DNA from: Onchidella celtica
Taxonomy: Eukaryota > Mollusca > Gastropoda > Systellommatophora > Onchidiidae
NCBI GenBank assembly: GCA_963931925.1
Contig: OZ007570.1
Coordinates: forward strand, 25,043,971 to 25,107,970
Direction of reading: 5' to 3'
Length of the DNA stretch: 64,000 nucleotides
Shown here piece by piece: positions 1-11,074 of this stretch; the first letter of the stretch is position 1; every line of letters begins with the position of its first letter. The notes under the pieces are model-generated. The model did not search any database. It was given only the letters and a program-made list of their open reading frames with translations, and was not told the origin of the DNA. The translations under genes were made by a program, and so were the position numbers.

Positions 1-993
1 CCAAAACTCAGATGTGCTTGGCAAGTAAGGATCACTTGTGTTATACTACCGAGTCCACTTAATTCGAATCAGATAATTCTAATTTTTTTAAATATGAAAT
101 AACCTGAAAGTCTGATTTTTTTTCCTCCTTCTGTATCTCTATTAAAAATTTTTGGAAAAATTTAATTTGAACTGCCATAATTTGAAGTCATCAGGCTTGC
201 TCACTTCCAACATTAAAGCAGATTTCTTGCTTGTGTAAGGTGGTATTGGGGAGGAATCTGCAACAAGGCTTGTAATTATTGTATGGAGCAAAAAGCACAG
301 CAGTTGTTATTTCCTGTGCTCAGAGGTAATTTGAGCTCTGGTGAATCAAAATGTAATCCATTTCCCAGTGATTTTGAATTAAGTATGCTCCATTGTATAT
401 TGTAATAAAATATCATCATCAGCCTAAAAAAATGTGAACAAGGAAATCCCGGTAAAATAAGTCTGTATATTAAAAAGAGATAGAAAAGTCAATTAAGGCA
501 GGGCTCTGGTTATATGGTAAATACCAGTAAAATTTTGTTTGCCAGAACAAAAAAGTGGAAAAATGCCAGTCCCAGGGATAGGTTTATTCGCTGAAACTGA
601 TAAAAGTTCTCTTCAAAATCATGTGGTGATTTCACAGTGGAAATGTGCAGAAAGCTGTACAGATAGATAAGCAGAACATTGTGTTTAAGAAAATTAAAGT
701 ACACGACAAGATCTAAATCTTTCCAGTCAGTTTGCTGTGACTCATATTAGTTTTCATGTGATCTATTTTGACATTGATGGTCCATTGAGAGAAAGAGACA
801 AGTTTTGAAATTCCGAATGTGATGGTAGAAAGGTCTGCCATACTTGAGAAGAAAGACAACTAACACAACAACCGTTTCTCAGTCATCTTTCTTTAACTTT
901 ATTTCTCCTAGGATTGTCAGAAATGTCTGAAATTTGCATATATATAGAAGAAAATTGTGATTTTGATAAAACAAACAAAAGCACAATCTCCAG
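1..993. other. AT-rich non-coding sequence
   Basis: I see no coding potential, no RNA gene and no recognisable mobile element here. The stretch is AT-rich with only short homopolymer runs. Confidence 0.5.
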
Positions 994-1000
994 TGACAAG

Positions 1001-1197
1001 ATGGTTCTCATGTGGCTTTTGCTTGTGACAGCTGCAGGTCATATCAAACAACACAACCAATTCAAATGCATCTTCAGGAGCTGAAGAATGCTCATGAGGA
1101 CAGTGGATTGGGAGAAAAAGTTAAATGTATACCCTGGCTATGGAAATCCAGAAACAAGTTCATGACATCTATGTTAGCAGACAGACTTACAAAATAA
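1001..1197 (+). CDS. Possible exon with a C2H2-like (U1/matrin-type?) zinc finger
   Basis: An open frame (GGT at 1003, stop after 1194) contains a C-x2-C-x11-H-x7-H pattern, read as FACDSC...MHLQELKNAHE, that resembles U1/matrin-type RNA-binding fingers. An AG lies at 999-1000 and another at 992-993. I see no convincing donor: the frame simply ends at a TAA. It could be a terminal exon of a gene lying to the left of the window or a chance open frame. The gene is not recognised. Confidence 0.2.
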
Positions 1198-1425
1198 GTA
1201 ATTAACACGTAAATAACATATGAGGTGAATAAAAAGGTATCAAATATTTTATATACAACTACCAAATTTAATTTCGGATTATAAACATACAATTATAAAA
1301 ACTTCTAGACAAACTGGCATTCATTCTTTGAGTTATGTTGTTTTTAATTTTATTTGACACCCCAGTTTCAGTTAATTTAATATAAAACACTGGTCTGAAA
1401 TAATACTGTTTGTTTTCACCTTTAG

Positions 1426-1565
1426 ACCTTTACAAAATGTCCTTATACATGGATTATTACCAGATGCTGCAGGCTTATGAAACCTATGTAAGGGGAAAGC
1501 ACCCAGTCAGACAGAAACCAGATCACTTAGAGGAAGTGTATATGGATCAGCTAAGTATGTGCGAG
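1426..1565 (+). CDS. Possible short coding exon, function unknown
   Basis: A pyrimidine-rich acceptor (TTTTCACCTTTAG, ending 1425) and a good donor (GAG|GTAAGG at 1566) bound 140 nt with an open frame containing MSLYMDYYQMLQAYE and later EEVYMDQLSMCE. Composition is protein-like, rich in Tyr, Met, Glu and Gln. It could belong to the same gene as the finger-like frame at 1001, but no connecting donor is visible. No family recognised. Confidence 0.25.
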
Positions 1566-1599
1566 GTAAGGAGAGACTCATTCAGTTCAACCAATCTAT

Positions 1600-1685
1600 G
1601 TACAGTGGAACGCGAATACAATGGCATTCACGGGACCACTGCAAAACTGCCGTTCTAAGCGAGGTGCTGTTATAGGCAAGGTCAA
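1600..1685. mobile_element. Fragment resembling a pogo/Tigger-like terminal repeat
   Basis: A TA dinucleotide is followed by CAGTGGAACGCGAATACAAT and then 'gcgaggtgctgttatagg'. This resembles the CAGTGGAACCTCG-type ends of pogo/Tigger-like elements in invertebrates. The other terminus was not located, so this is a weak assignment by resemblance. Confidence 0.25.
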
Positions 1686-2172
1686 AAGGAAAGCAGTCAT
1701 ATAAATACACAGGGCTTGTCCCGGAAGCAAAGAAATTTCATCGTCCCTACAGATCTGAGCCTTGTTTTTTACACCGTTGTCCACCTTTTCAATAAATTTT
1801 GCCTTCATTTCAAGAGAAAAGCATTTTCAGTTTCTCTTTGTTGCCATCATTCTATCACTGTAGTTTCTCTTTCTCAAAAAGTGAATGTTGACGCGTTTAC
1901 TCGAAAGGTAGCGTAGCAAGTGACCACTGTCTTGGTTGGGCATAAATCTACACACGAGGCGCATGCAGAATGACCACTCCCTTACTTTTAGGTTTACACA
2001 CATGTGTGGGTCCTGTTTACCTGATTGGCCATACGTTAACACAAAGGACTGACCACGTGTGACTAGTCTTGCATCATCGCCCACCTCTGCGGTGCGTAGC
2101 CATCCCACCACCCTACCTCCCACAGTTACACAATCTCGCATCTGTTCACACAAAGGACTAGCAACTGGTCAT

Positions 2173-2215
2173 AACACACACACACACGCATGCACGTGCA
2201 CACACACATACACAC
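2173..2215. repeat. (CA)n-rich microsatellite
   Basis: Interrupted runs of CA with CG/TG variants. Confidence 0.8.
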
Positions 2216-3079
2216 GCGTGCTGGTGCATTCCCTCTCTGCCCATCTCCCGATAGATCTCTCAGCGGCGTAATATTTTGCTCAGTGTATTCCATGCGTCGG
2301 AACGAAAAATGCTTTTATATCAGAGGTGTGCTTTATGTGCTGCCGTTGTGAACAAGTATTTTTTGTTTATGAGAAGAGTGTATGAAATGGGGATTTTAAT
2401 TTATGCCTTTGTAACCAAGGTCCGGTTCAATCCGAGACCGTTATACTTGAGATCTAGTGTATATGCATAAAGACTTGCTTGCAAGATTTTTTTCTGCTAA
2501 CTCCTGCATTGTCACTGGTTGTAGAAAAACCAAAATTTTGGGATTGACAGAGTTCATGATAAGCTGGAAAAAAAAACATGTTTAAATTATGTTTGCTTTG
2601 ATTTTTGTGTATTTTAATTACTGGTAAGTGAATGATTGCTGTCAATGTTTTTGGCCACTAGAACAGAATGGAAGGCCCCCAAGCCATCAGTCTATGACGT
2701 ATTGCTGTTGGCAGGTTTAGCTGGGGCAGTGATGAGTGCCCTTACTCATCATTCATACTAACATAGAATCAAAGAATACAAAATAGACTTCATTTCCACA
2801 GTTGTTTACATGTACATGTGATTTTGAAGTTATAAGGGACTCTTCAAGAGCTTTAGTAAATGTAGCTCTTTAATCTTAAAATACGTTGTGAATAAATTCA
2901 TTGCGTTTCTCACCAAATGCACCACAAAAGCAATATTATGTGCACCACTGTATGTTGCAAACAACACAATGTCATATTATGGAAAGCTTTTAAGAAATGT
3001 CTACTAAAGTGTAAATATGGATATTTATTTGTTACCCTATATTAATTTGTGCCTTTCAGTATGGTGAGTAAAAGTTGAC

Positions 3080-3560
3080 CGCACACTGCTTACTCTCCTG
3101 TTTCAAGTACATGTATCAAGTATGGCTCACCATGAGGATAATACCTACTTACTGGATGAGACCCGATGATAGTTAACTGTCCTTTTTCGTGTCTTTTTTT
3201 GTCATTTACAAGTATTCTTTATGTGATGGCTCATGATGAAGAAATGTGCTGACTGTATGAGGACCCTTTGATGATTAATTTGCTTTTTTCTTGTCTTTGT
3301 TATTAGGGCTCGTATTCATTACGTGATTGCCAGAGTGGTGCATAACAATTGATTGTCTTTTTCATGACAGTGTTATCAGTCATTTGCAAGTATTATTATG
3401 TCATAATCCTAAACTCGGCATTTATCCATTCCTTCCTCCAATCATTTACTTTCTATGTCACGTATTAGAGCAACAAGGGTTCAGTTGGTGAATATCTTAC
3501 CTGGTTAAAAATCAGTTGTCTTTTGTTATCTCTTATTTTTTGTCATTCATGTCATTGGCA
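3080..3560. repeat. Degenerate tandem repeat, unit roughly 115-130 bp
   Basis: At least four diverged blocks share the order 'GATTAATTTGCTTTTTTCTTGTC ... TGTCATTTACAAGTATTCTT ... ATGTGAT'. Examples start near 3170, 3275, 3345 and 3510. Divergence is high, so the boundaries are approximate. Confidence 0.4.
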
Positions 3561-3599
3561 GTTTATTTATCATCTGGTTATCTAAACTATTCATTGCCC

Positions 3600-5040
3600 A
3601 GTGCTTCAGCTCATCATTAATTCACTAACTCAGAAATCCATTCCATTGTTTGGTTAAACTGTCCTGTTCTGTGATTGCTTAAAGACAAAAGGCAAGGCAG
3701 GTGATGTGGTCTGGTCTGTTAAGTAGCTTATGAAAGAAAGTAGGCTAATGTTAACACTACATGCATGTTATGCCTATGTACACCATGGCATATTGACTCA
3801 GCGTGGATGGTCTAACACAGACATCTCCCAATTCAGATGATGGCATCATAGGCTCATACATTTGTGAAAAAAAGCAAAATAAGTGGCACAAAGCTGACTC
3901 AAGAAAATATCTATCCATCATTCAAGTCTCCCAGTCTAAAAGAGAATCTTCTGCAGGTTGAAAGGAAAGCATCTTGAAATTTCATGCTAATCTGAGCTTT
4001 ATGAATGGTGGTAGGTCTTGTTAAAATCAGGTGTTTTTTTTCATAGTGTGGATCTATAATAGTTGTTGCAATCTCCAGTGCAAAGGCATTACTGCCCGCA
4101 TCTCCCACATAGGAAGAAATGTTTATACCTCATTCATGATATTAATTATTACTTTGCAAATTTTTTTTTTTTACATGAATTTTGTTGGAAGTTTGAGATA
4201 GCTTGAGGAATTCATATATATTACATTTAATTTTTTACATCATTGCTTGAATTTGCAAGTTTCCCATGACAAGATGTTCTGAATGGAATATTTACAACAA
4301 TACTCGTAGAGTATTATTTCTTGCTGGAGGCACATAATCATTGTTATACAATCATTTTTTTTTATGGTTATGTTTTTTAAACTGAATAAAATGAAATGAA
4401 TTGTTTATAGATAGTCTGAAATCTCTGTACTTATTACTGTTGGTCATGGTTGTGTTGCCTTGAAAATCTTAATGGTTAATATTGGTCTAATCTTTTTGAC
4501 CATTCTTAACCCATTTCAGCCATTCTCCATGACAAAAACCATCCACATATTCACCTCTCAGTCACTTCACTCATTTATCCGTCCACCCATCAGTTGTCTT
4601 TTTGATTCGTTCACTGGCCATACATTCAGTCCATACATTGATCAGGTCATTGATCTGTCTGTCTGTTCACCATCTATCATCTTTTCATCCATGCTTCAGG
4701 TCCAATTTTAAGTTCTGCCACTCATGCGTTCATCTGTTTGCGAACACGGAAATATGTACATGTATGTGCTGCAGTGACAACATGTCTTTACATTGCAACT
4801 ACTATTATCTTGTTTCCTGTAAACATTTTACACAGTTCAATTTTGGGATCGATAGACCCAGTATGTTTGGACTATGTAGTACTGTTATTATAGTTATATA
4901 TGCATATTTATATTTCAGTTCATTACCATTTCAATATAGAATCAGAGACAGCACACACGAGTGCTCACAGACATGCTGCTATTATAGGTCACTGGGAGTG
5001 CTAATCCAATAGTCCCATATTGGCAATAGACTGAAGTTTA
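3600..5040. other. Non-coding, nothing recognised
   Basis: AT-rich sequence with poly-T runs. Short open frames here have no domain resemblance or splice context. Confidence 0.4.
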
Positions 5041-5049
5041 GAACTTTAG

Positions 5050-5243
5050 CCAGCCAGCATCCCTACGTCAGTCCGACATAATTTATATAGAACTTCCACA
5101 GGGTTGTAGGATTAACGTATGGGTGGGTTCCCTTTATCAAACTGACAGTCGGCGCGATGTCATAACCAACAAATCTATGTAGGAACGACATGCAAACTTG
5201 ATGTCAGTCCTACGCATGGGATTTCCCTAGGGTTGCTGGTTGG
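5050..5243 (+). mobile_element. MITE, 'CCAGCCAGCAT' family, copy 1
   Basis: It begins CCAGCCAGCATCCCTACGTC and ends GGTTGCTGGTTGG, so the termini are partly inverted. It shares internal blocks (GGATT..GTAGGATT, ATCAAACYGA, GCGATGT..TAACC, TAGGAAC) with copies at 47136 and, inverted, at 50240. No coding capacity. Confidence 0.6.
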
Positions 5244-6244
5244 ATGTGGACTTAAAGTTAAAACGTAAACCATTACCATCATTCGAACTGTGAAAAAAAC
5301 TTTTTTTTTTTTGGTCTTGTTCTCAGTAAAAGGAAGGGTTAGGGAGTTTATTTTTTGCACACAAGGAGGAATCATACATGATTCATACCTGAGGTTTGAG
5401 CAAAAAAGGTTTTGTTCAGATCATTTTCAACTAGTTTCAACTTACTTTTTTTTTCTTTGTCAACAACAGATATCCAGACACATGCATAACTTACCAAGCG
5501 GATATACTGTTTCTGGAATTATGGGATCAAAATTCAGCACTCAGTCCATTTTCTCCTTTTTCCATTTTGAGGGTAGAGAGAAAAACTTAAAAAGTGTGTC
5601 AAAACTACTTCACATTCAGAGCGCCCAGATTATCAGGACACAAATGACATGTGTATCTTTGATCTTTCCAAAAGTCTTATTCAGAAACCATTTGATTAAT
5701 GGGACTCTATGTAAGCATGATGATCCAGACCCAGTTCTTGACCCGACGATTGTGAGCTCTCCTTAGACTAGAACGGAAATCTATATTAATATTTTCTTCA
5801 GGTAGGATGAATAATATGTTGCTGTTTACACAAACCGATCGAAAAAATTCTATTGTGCTGTCGTTAAAAATAGCTCAAATCTTGAAAAGAATATCCTGAC
5901 AATAACAACGTAAGCATAATAATATCTAGGCCTACATACAAAAAAACAACAACAACAACAACAACAACAAAAAAAAACGGTAGCCGTGCAATGCACAAAC
6001 ATTAAAGCCACTAAATGGTATCACAGATTTCAGGGCAGGACAGAAACATGAAAAATGAAACTGCTAAATTTCGTACATATACTATTAGCTGCAATTTAAC
6101 AAATATCTCAGCCTGGAGCTCCTAAAAATGCTGTTGAGAAAGAGGAACGACCCAGAGGGGTAGAAAGAGGGAAGAAGAAAAAAAAAAAACAACAGACAAT
6201 TTCGTTGTCTCTCTCTCTCTCTCGATTATGTGTGGGAAATTAAA
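5244..6244. other. Non-coding with simple repeats
   Basis: Contains a (CAA)n run near 5945-5968 and a (CT)n run near 6208-6223. A 158-codon open frame at 5290-5766 looks like chance: no recognisable domain, and Phe/Ser/His-rich from poly-T. Confidence 0.45.
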
Positions 6245-6247
6245 TAG

Positions 6248-6345
6248 AGAAGAAAACTGGAATCGAAGCCCGTACTTTGGGCTTATTAATGGACGCTTGG
6301 ATGTCTGAACTGATGGATACTCGCGCCGGTCACCCTGACTTAGTG
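6248..6345 (-). repeat. Possible degraded tRNA-derived SINE head
   Basis: Read on the minus strand, the sequence contains 'GCGTCC.TTAATAAGCCCAAAGTACGGGCTTCGATTCC', which looks like a tRNA anticodon-to-T-arm region with a B-box-like TTCGATTCC. A matching A box and T-stem pairing are poor, so this is at best a degenerate SINE or tRNA pseudogene. Confidence 0.25.
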
Positions 6346-7880
6346 GAACACAACTGTTTGAATATGTGGGGAATTCTCACATTTCTTCATTGTCTTGTGA
6401 AATAATTCTTATGTTACTGCTGCAGGTCTGCCTTGATTTATGCCAAAATCGGACCTAGGTTCAGACCTTGAAACAGCATCTCACACCACCAGCAGTAACA
6501 TACCAGAACCTCGGCCTATATTTTCGCTCTTAGCCTTGTGTCGTGTTAAGTGAGCTTAACTCTTTACTGTATCTGTGTGATCCTCATTTTTTTTCTGCCA
6601 CAGACAGCACGCGAGAGATGTAACACGCCCTGTGTCAATCACGACCTCGCCTCAGACCTCAGATGTCAAGGAAAATGATGAATGAGCGGGTAGACGTTTA
6701 GGATGTAACAGTCTTGAAACTCAGGGGAATGAACCGTGAATTTACTCACGGACAATTATTTGTGTTGGTTGGAACCGCCTGTTGACACAGCCGGCTCACG
6801 ATGAAATTAATGGCAGAGACATTGTTCGGATGGTCTCGCGCACAGCCACGGACATGTATACATGAACAGTGAGTGTGCTGTAAGCTGTCTTTCTGGACTA
6901 TAGTCTGGATCAATCATCGTACCACTAATGATCTGAAACCTATCATCATTGCCTTTAGCCACATGGACTTTCATTTCAAATTGAAATTTGGCCTGTTGTT
7001 GTAAATATGAATATGTGGTCGTAAAAATATGAATACGTAATATTTGAAAATGATCGTTAACCAAATTATCTTTATTGATATATTATATACTAATCTCCTG
7101 CCTGGTACACATTAGTAGGCACCATGATAACTCTGTATGAAACCAATGAACATGTCTTGCAGACATGCCTTTGAATTGCCTCTTGTCGATGGCCCTTCAA
7201 GTCCGACAGTGGTCAACATACTACAGGCAATCTGATTTCTGGACGGAATTGCATGGTATTTTTCTTTTTAGTCTATCTTGGTTGCGTCGGACTGAGGATG
7301 TATCTGATTTTATATATCATACATATTGGCAGATTTACAGCCGTAATCAAGATTCTATGCAATAATATATTTGAGTTATTATTATGCTGTAAGATTAAGG
7401 CAAAGTATTCTTGCCAAACATGTTACATAATTCAGCAGGGGTGGTTAGAGAAAAATGCCTGGATCCCTTACATGTGACAGCATCCGCCAAAATGTTTCAG
7501 TTCTGCCTAGAAGCATGACAAGGCTTGATTCCATCGCTTCGTGTGGATATTCACACAACGCACCCAATCTAGGCTTCTCGACGTACCGTACTCTCAGCGT
7601 CAAAACCGCAGTGGTGGGCCTACCACTTCTTAGTGTTTAACCATTTAAACACAACATCCAAATCAGTTTGCTCAAGTAAGTTCGCAGGAGAGAAGAAAGG
7701 AGTCCTAAGCAGAGGGGCTGAATTAATTTTCCGGTCCTAACAAGTGGTTTTAGCCATGTTACTTGAAAACCTGTTTCCTTTATGATTTTGTTTTGATGCA
7801 CAATAAATATTTTTTTTTCTTCAATAAATGTGTCTTTAAATTAGACAATCTGTAACTTTTGTCTCTAATCTCTACGGGCG
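6346..7880. other. Non-coding, nothing recognised
   Basis: No gene, RNA or element could be supported in this stretch. Confidence 0.4.
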
Positions 7881-7884
7881 AGGT

Positions 7885-8114
7885 CTAGTTACTTGCATGA
7901 TGTTAATTTTCAGAACGAGAGGCCAGACCTGCCTTGTTATCTGCATAAGTAGGAAGAGGACTGTTTTTGCAGAAGGTATTTCGCAAGTGTTTTAGTAAAT
8001 TACGTCACATCTACGTGATATTCATTTTCAGAACCAGAGGCCAGATCTGCCTTGTTATCTGCAAAGTAGGAGAAGAACTATGTTTTTGCAGAAGGTATTT
8101 CGCAAGTGTTTTAT
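7885..8114. repeat. Tandem duplication, unit about 118 bp
   Basis: The block 'TTTTCAGAAC.AGAGGCCAGA.CTGCCTTGTTATCTGC' through 'GCAGAAGGTATTTCGCAAGTGTTTTA' occurs twice, with CAGAAC at 7911 and 8029. The copies differ by a few substitutions and small indels. Confidence 0.85.
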
Positions 8115-8178
8115 ATATATAATATAGCAATTATTTTCATTGTGTAGGCAAAATACCTACAACGGTGTCTGCCGAGTG

Positions 8179-8221
8179 TTAGAGAGAGAGAGAGAGAGAG
8201 GGGAGAGAGAGAGAGAGAGAA
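8179..8221. repeat. (GA)n microsatellite
   Basis: Nearly pure GA dinucleotides with one GGGG interruption. Confidence 0.9.
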
Positions 8222-8783
8222 GCAGTTTGTGATATATTTTTGAAAGTAGTAGTTATGACCATTACACCAACGATCAGGTTGCTGTGGATAACTAATCAAG
8301 CCTAATTTCAACCTACCCGTAATCTTGTACCATTATAATAAAATTCACCAAGCAAGCAAAAACACTGGCTACATAGCCCAAGCTGTCACTCCCACGTTGT
8401 CATTTCTCATGTTCATCATGTAGAGCATAACATCCTACATTTTGTTGTATGCACGGGCGAGAGTTTCGTTCTAGCCACCCCCCCCTCCCCCTGCAGGAAA
8501 TATGAAAAATTAATTATCTGCAAATTAGTCGTTCATAAAACTGTACGGCACTGTAATTATTTTCGTTCCAACCCCAGTTCTCACAATACTGGTATTCTGG
8601 CAGTTTTTACTTGCACGGTCAGAACTTTAATGGAAATGATACTGTGGAATATAAACGTGTCTTAAAAAAAACGTACCAAAAACCTCTAACTTCACTTGTA
8701 ACGAGCCGGTTATCATCTCATTTGAAATGTACTTGGCTAAACTTGAAATATCGGCTCTTGCAGATTTACTCGTATACTGTAAC

Positions 8784-8967
8784 CAGTGGCGGATCTACCA
8801 TGAAACTAATGAAGCTTAAGCTCCAGAGCCAGTAACCCCGGAAAGGCCTTGAAGAAACTTTTTTTTCAATGAAGTGACATTTGGATGTTGCCCTATTGTT
8901 TGCTGGTTGCGAAAGGACCTCATAACAGCTCAAGCTTCAGGGTCCCAAAAATGTAGGTACGCCACTG
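8784..8967. mobile_element. Non-autonomous hAT element (MITE), 184 bp
   Basis: The termini are CAGTGGCGGATCTAC and GTAGGTACGCCACTG, an inverted repeat with 12 of 15 positions matching. It is flanked by a perfect 8-bp target-site duplication ACTGTAAC (8776-8783 and 8968-8975). The CAGTGGCG start and 8-bp TSD are diagnostic of hAT. No transposase. Confidence 0.92.
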
Positions 8968-8975
8968 ACTGTAAC

Positions 8976-9518
8976 ATGCTGAAAGAAGTAATCCTTAATT
9001 AAATGATGGACAAGATTCTATGTATAAGGGGCGATGCAGTTTTTTTTTCCTTTTGTGCATGTCGGATCTTAGGTGGCAAAATTTTATTAGCCCGCAGCCA
9101 CTGTCTTGTTATGAATTGTCCCGCCCATATGAAACTGCATGCTTGTAGGGATAGTCAGTTCGGAGACATTAAAATTTGCCTTTTGTGTGTGTCCTCTAAA
9201 AAAGCGTTTGATATGGCGCCGTGAATTCCTGCATGCGGGCGTAGAATTTCCAAGATGATAAGATTCTAGTTTTCTCAAAGCGGGGAATTCTTTTGATCTT
9301 TTTCTACCACTGCATAATATTTGCAATAAAAAAATCAGATTTTCATTAATGTTTGAAGACAGGCTTGTAAGCGTCTGGGCCTTATCTAGGCTCAGCATCC
9401 GAGGAGGACTCTCAGTGGGCTCGTGGTGTTCACGCAAGTGCCTGCTAAAGTGCATGGATGTCGTATCATTTAATGGTCTTTATCATCTGTTAGTAGGGAA
9501 GACTATAAGAAGAGTTAT
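8976..9518. other. Non-coding, nothing recognised
   Basis: No supported feature. Confidence 0.4.
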
Positions 9519-9622
9519 CCACTACCATAGATCGTGGAATACCTAGATGATCCACTCCTCGAAAATAGCGTCCTTGCCCGCCAGCGGCGCACCCTACGCG
9601 AATTCGCGGACCTGTGTGAACA

Positions 9623-9778
9623 ATGGCGACCTCTGATACAAAGAAGCGCTCAAAAAGTCAACACTGTGGAGCTATCGGGTGCACTAATTCAAGACAGCAT
9701 CATCCGAATCTTTCCTTCTTTAGATTTCCTAAAGATCATGGCCGGTCAATAACATTCATTAGGTTGATCTATGGATAA
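9623..9778 (+). pseudogene. THAP-domain N-terminus of a P-like transposase (remnant exon)
   Basis: From ATG 9623 the frame encodes 51 residues. It contains the THAP start C-x4-C (CGAIGC at residues 15-20), TNSR, and LSFFRFPKD at residues 30-38, the hallmark of the first half of a THAP zinc finger, a sequence-specific DNA-binding domain. The second half (the W, the C-x2-H pair and AVPTIF) is absent. A GT at 9752 (GGCCG|GTCAAT) could be the donor of the usual THAP intron. No later transposase exon is found before the right inverted repeat, so this is a relic. It could alternatively be a host THAP gene exon, but its position inside the inverted repeats argues for the transposon. Confidence 0.65.
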
Positions 9779-10815
9779 TTACTTTGCTAAATCTAGTCTA
9801 GTCAAGATCTCTCCTCGCGAACAGCATTGTTGACCCACTGGGGTCCCATTCATGCCTTTAACGGCCTTGACATAATGTGTCAGCCCATAACCGAGATATG
9901 GAGTAGATGATTGTTCGTGTTTGTTTATTTGTTGTTGTTTTTTTTCTTCACTATCCCCTTACCTGGTTTACTGTTGGCTGAAGGAATTGGGGCATGGTTA
10001 GGGTTAGGGTCAAGGAAGAAAAGACAACTTTACAACTGTCCTTCAAAGAATTCATTGTCTAAGATTAAAGAAGTTTTCCTTGTGTGTTTTCACTTTTGTA
10101 ATCCTACCTCTAAAGAGAGAGCAAGCACCAGGTGGAGCAGTTAGGAGATAGGCCTAGCTGATACCATTTTTGTTAAAACTAGCAGACGTATCCAACTAAA
10201 TATACGTCATAGATCTACATAATGCTCCATATCACAGTTTACCAGCCAGGTCCAGATCTGTCCTCCGTAAGAGTGTAACAGACAGGGCCAGACACCAGAG
10301 ATTCACATACATAGTTCATTGTACCATGAAAGCAGTTAAAGGAAGAGAGAATGTGTGACTTTTCTTAAAACTGATAAATATGAATGTATACTATATTTAC
10401 AGTTCCTATTTTTTTATGTTTTTTTTTGCCCTTCGTAATAATTTGTATTTTGCTCATCTTCTTTTTGCCAATTTACCAAGTTGAAGAGTTGATTCTTCTT
10501 CTTTCGATACCAGTCTTTTTCCTTAGTGCATGCTTTTTCTTTCTTCTTCTTGTTATGACTTCCCCCCCCCCCTCTTTCATTATTTCTATTATTTTTATTT
10601 TGGCATGTTTCATTCGATTTTTTACTATCCTGTTTGCTCATATGCCTTACATGCTTAATCATGAAATATTTAAACCACCCCTGCACTCAGTTTCTTAACC
10701 TCACGCCCCTATAACAAGTCACTAATTTGTTGTCAGTGTTCTAGATCTGTAACATCAGTGCGTTTATTATTGATATTATCGCATAATTATACACACAGCT
10801 TCAAGATTAACGCGT

Positions 10816-10868
10816 GTATGAGAGAGAGAGAGAGAGACAGAGAGAGAAAGACAGAGAAAGAGCGAGAG

Positions 10869-10907
<39 letters not shown>
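10816..10907. repeat. (GA)n-rich microsatellite
   Basis: Long GA-rich purine tract with GACA and GAAA variants. It lies inside the P-like element. Confidence 0.9.
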
Positions 10908-10911
<4 letters not shown>

Positions 10912-11074
10912 AGAAGACAAGAAAATGATAGTGGGGTGATCGCCAACATAAGCCTAGGTTAGAGTAAGCCAGCGGGATCGATGTCCGCGCAAATAATAGG
11001 TCTCGCGGACGATTTAACAACAAAGGCGAAGAAGGGAGTGGATTATCTAGGTATTCCACGATCTATGCCACTAC

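Larger units (their letters stand above)
9526..11067 (+). mobile_element. P-superfamily DNA transposon derivative (THAP-bearing), 1.54 kb
   Basis: A terminal inverted repeat of about 34 bp starts CATAGATCGTGGAATACCTA at 9526 and recurs reverse-complemented ending at 11067, with one mismatch in the first 30 bp. The 7-bp sequence CCACTAC flanks both ends (9519-9525 and 11068-11074). A THAP-domain reading frame lies just inside the left end, where P-type transposases carry theirs. CA...TG termini and a 7-8 bp TSD also fit P elements. The rest of the transposase is missing: the interior holds T-rich low-complexity sequence and a (GA)n tract, so the copy is an internally deleted, non-autonomous derivative. 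Confidence 0.75.

Noticed and set aside
5290-5766. 158-codon plus-strand frame
   Set aside because: No recognisable motif, no splice sites, composition driven by T runs.
9534-9752. 72-codon frame from ATG 9534
   Set aside because: A different frame of the same stretch (from ATG 9623) encodes a THAP start; this frame shows no motif.
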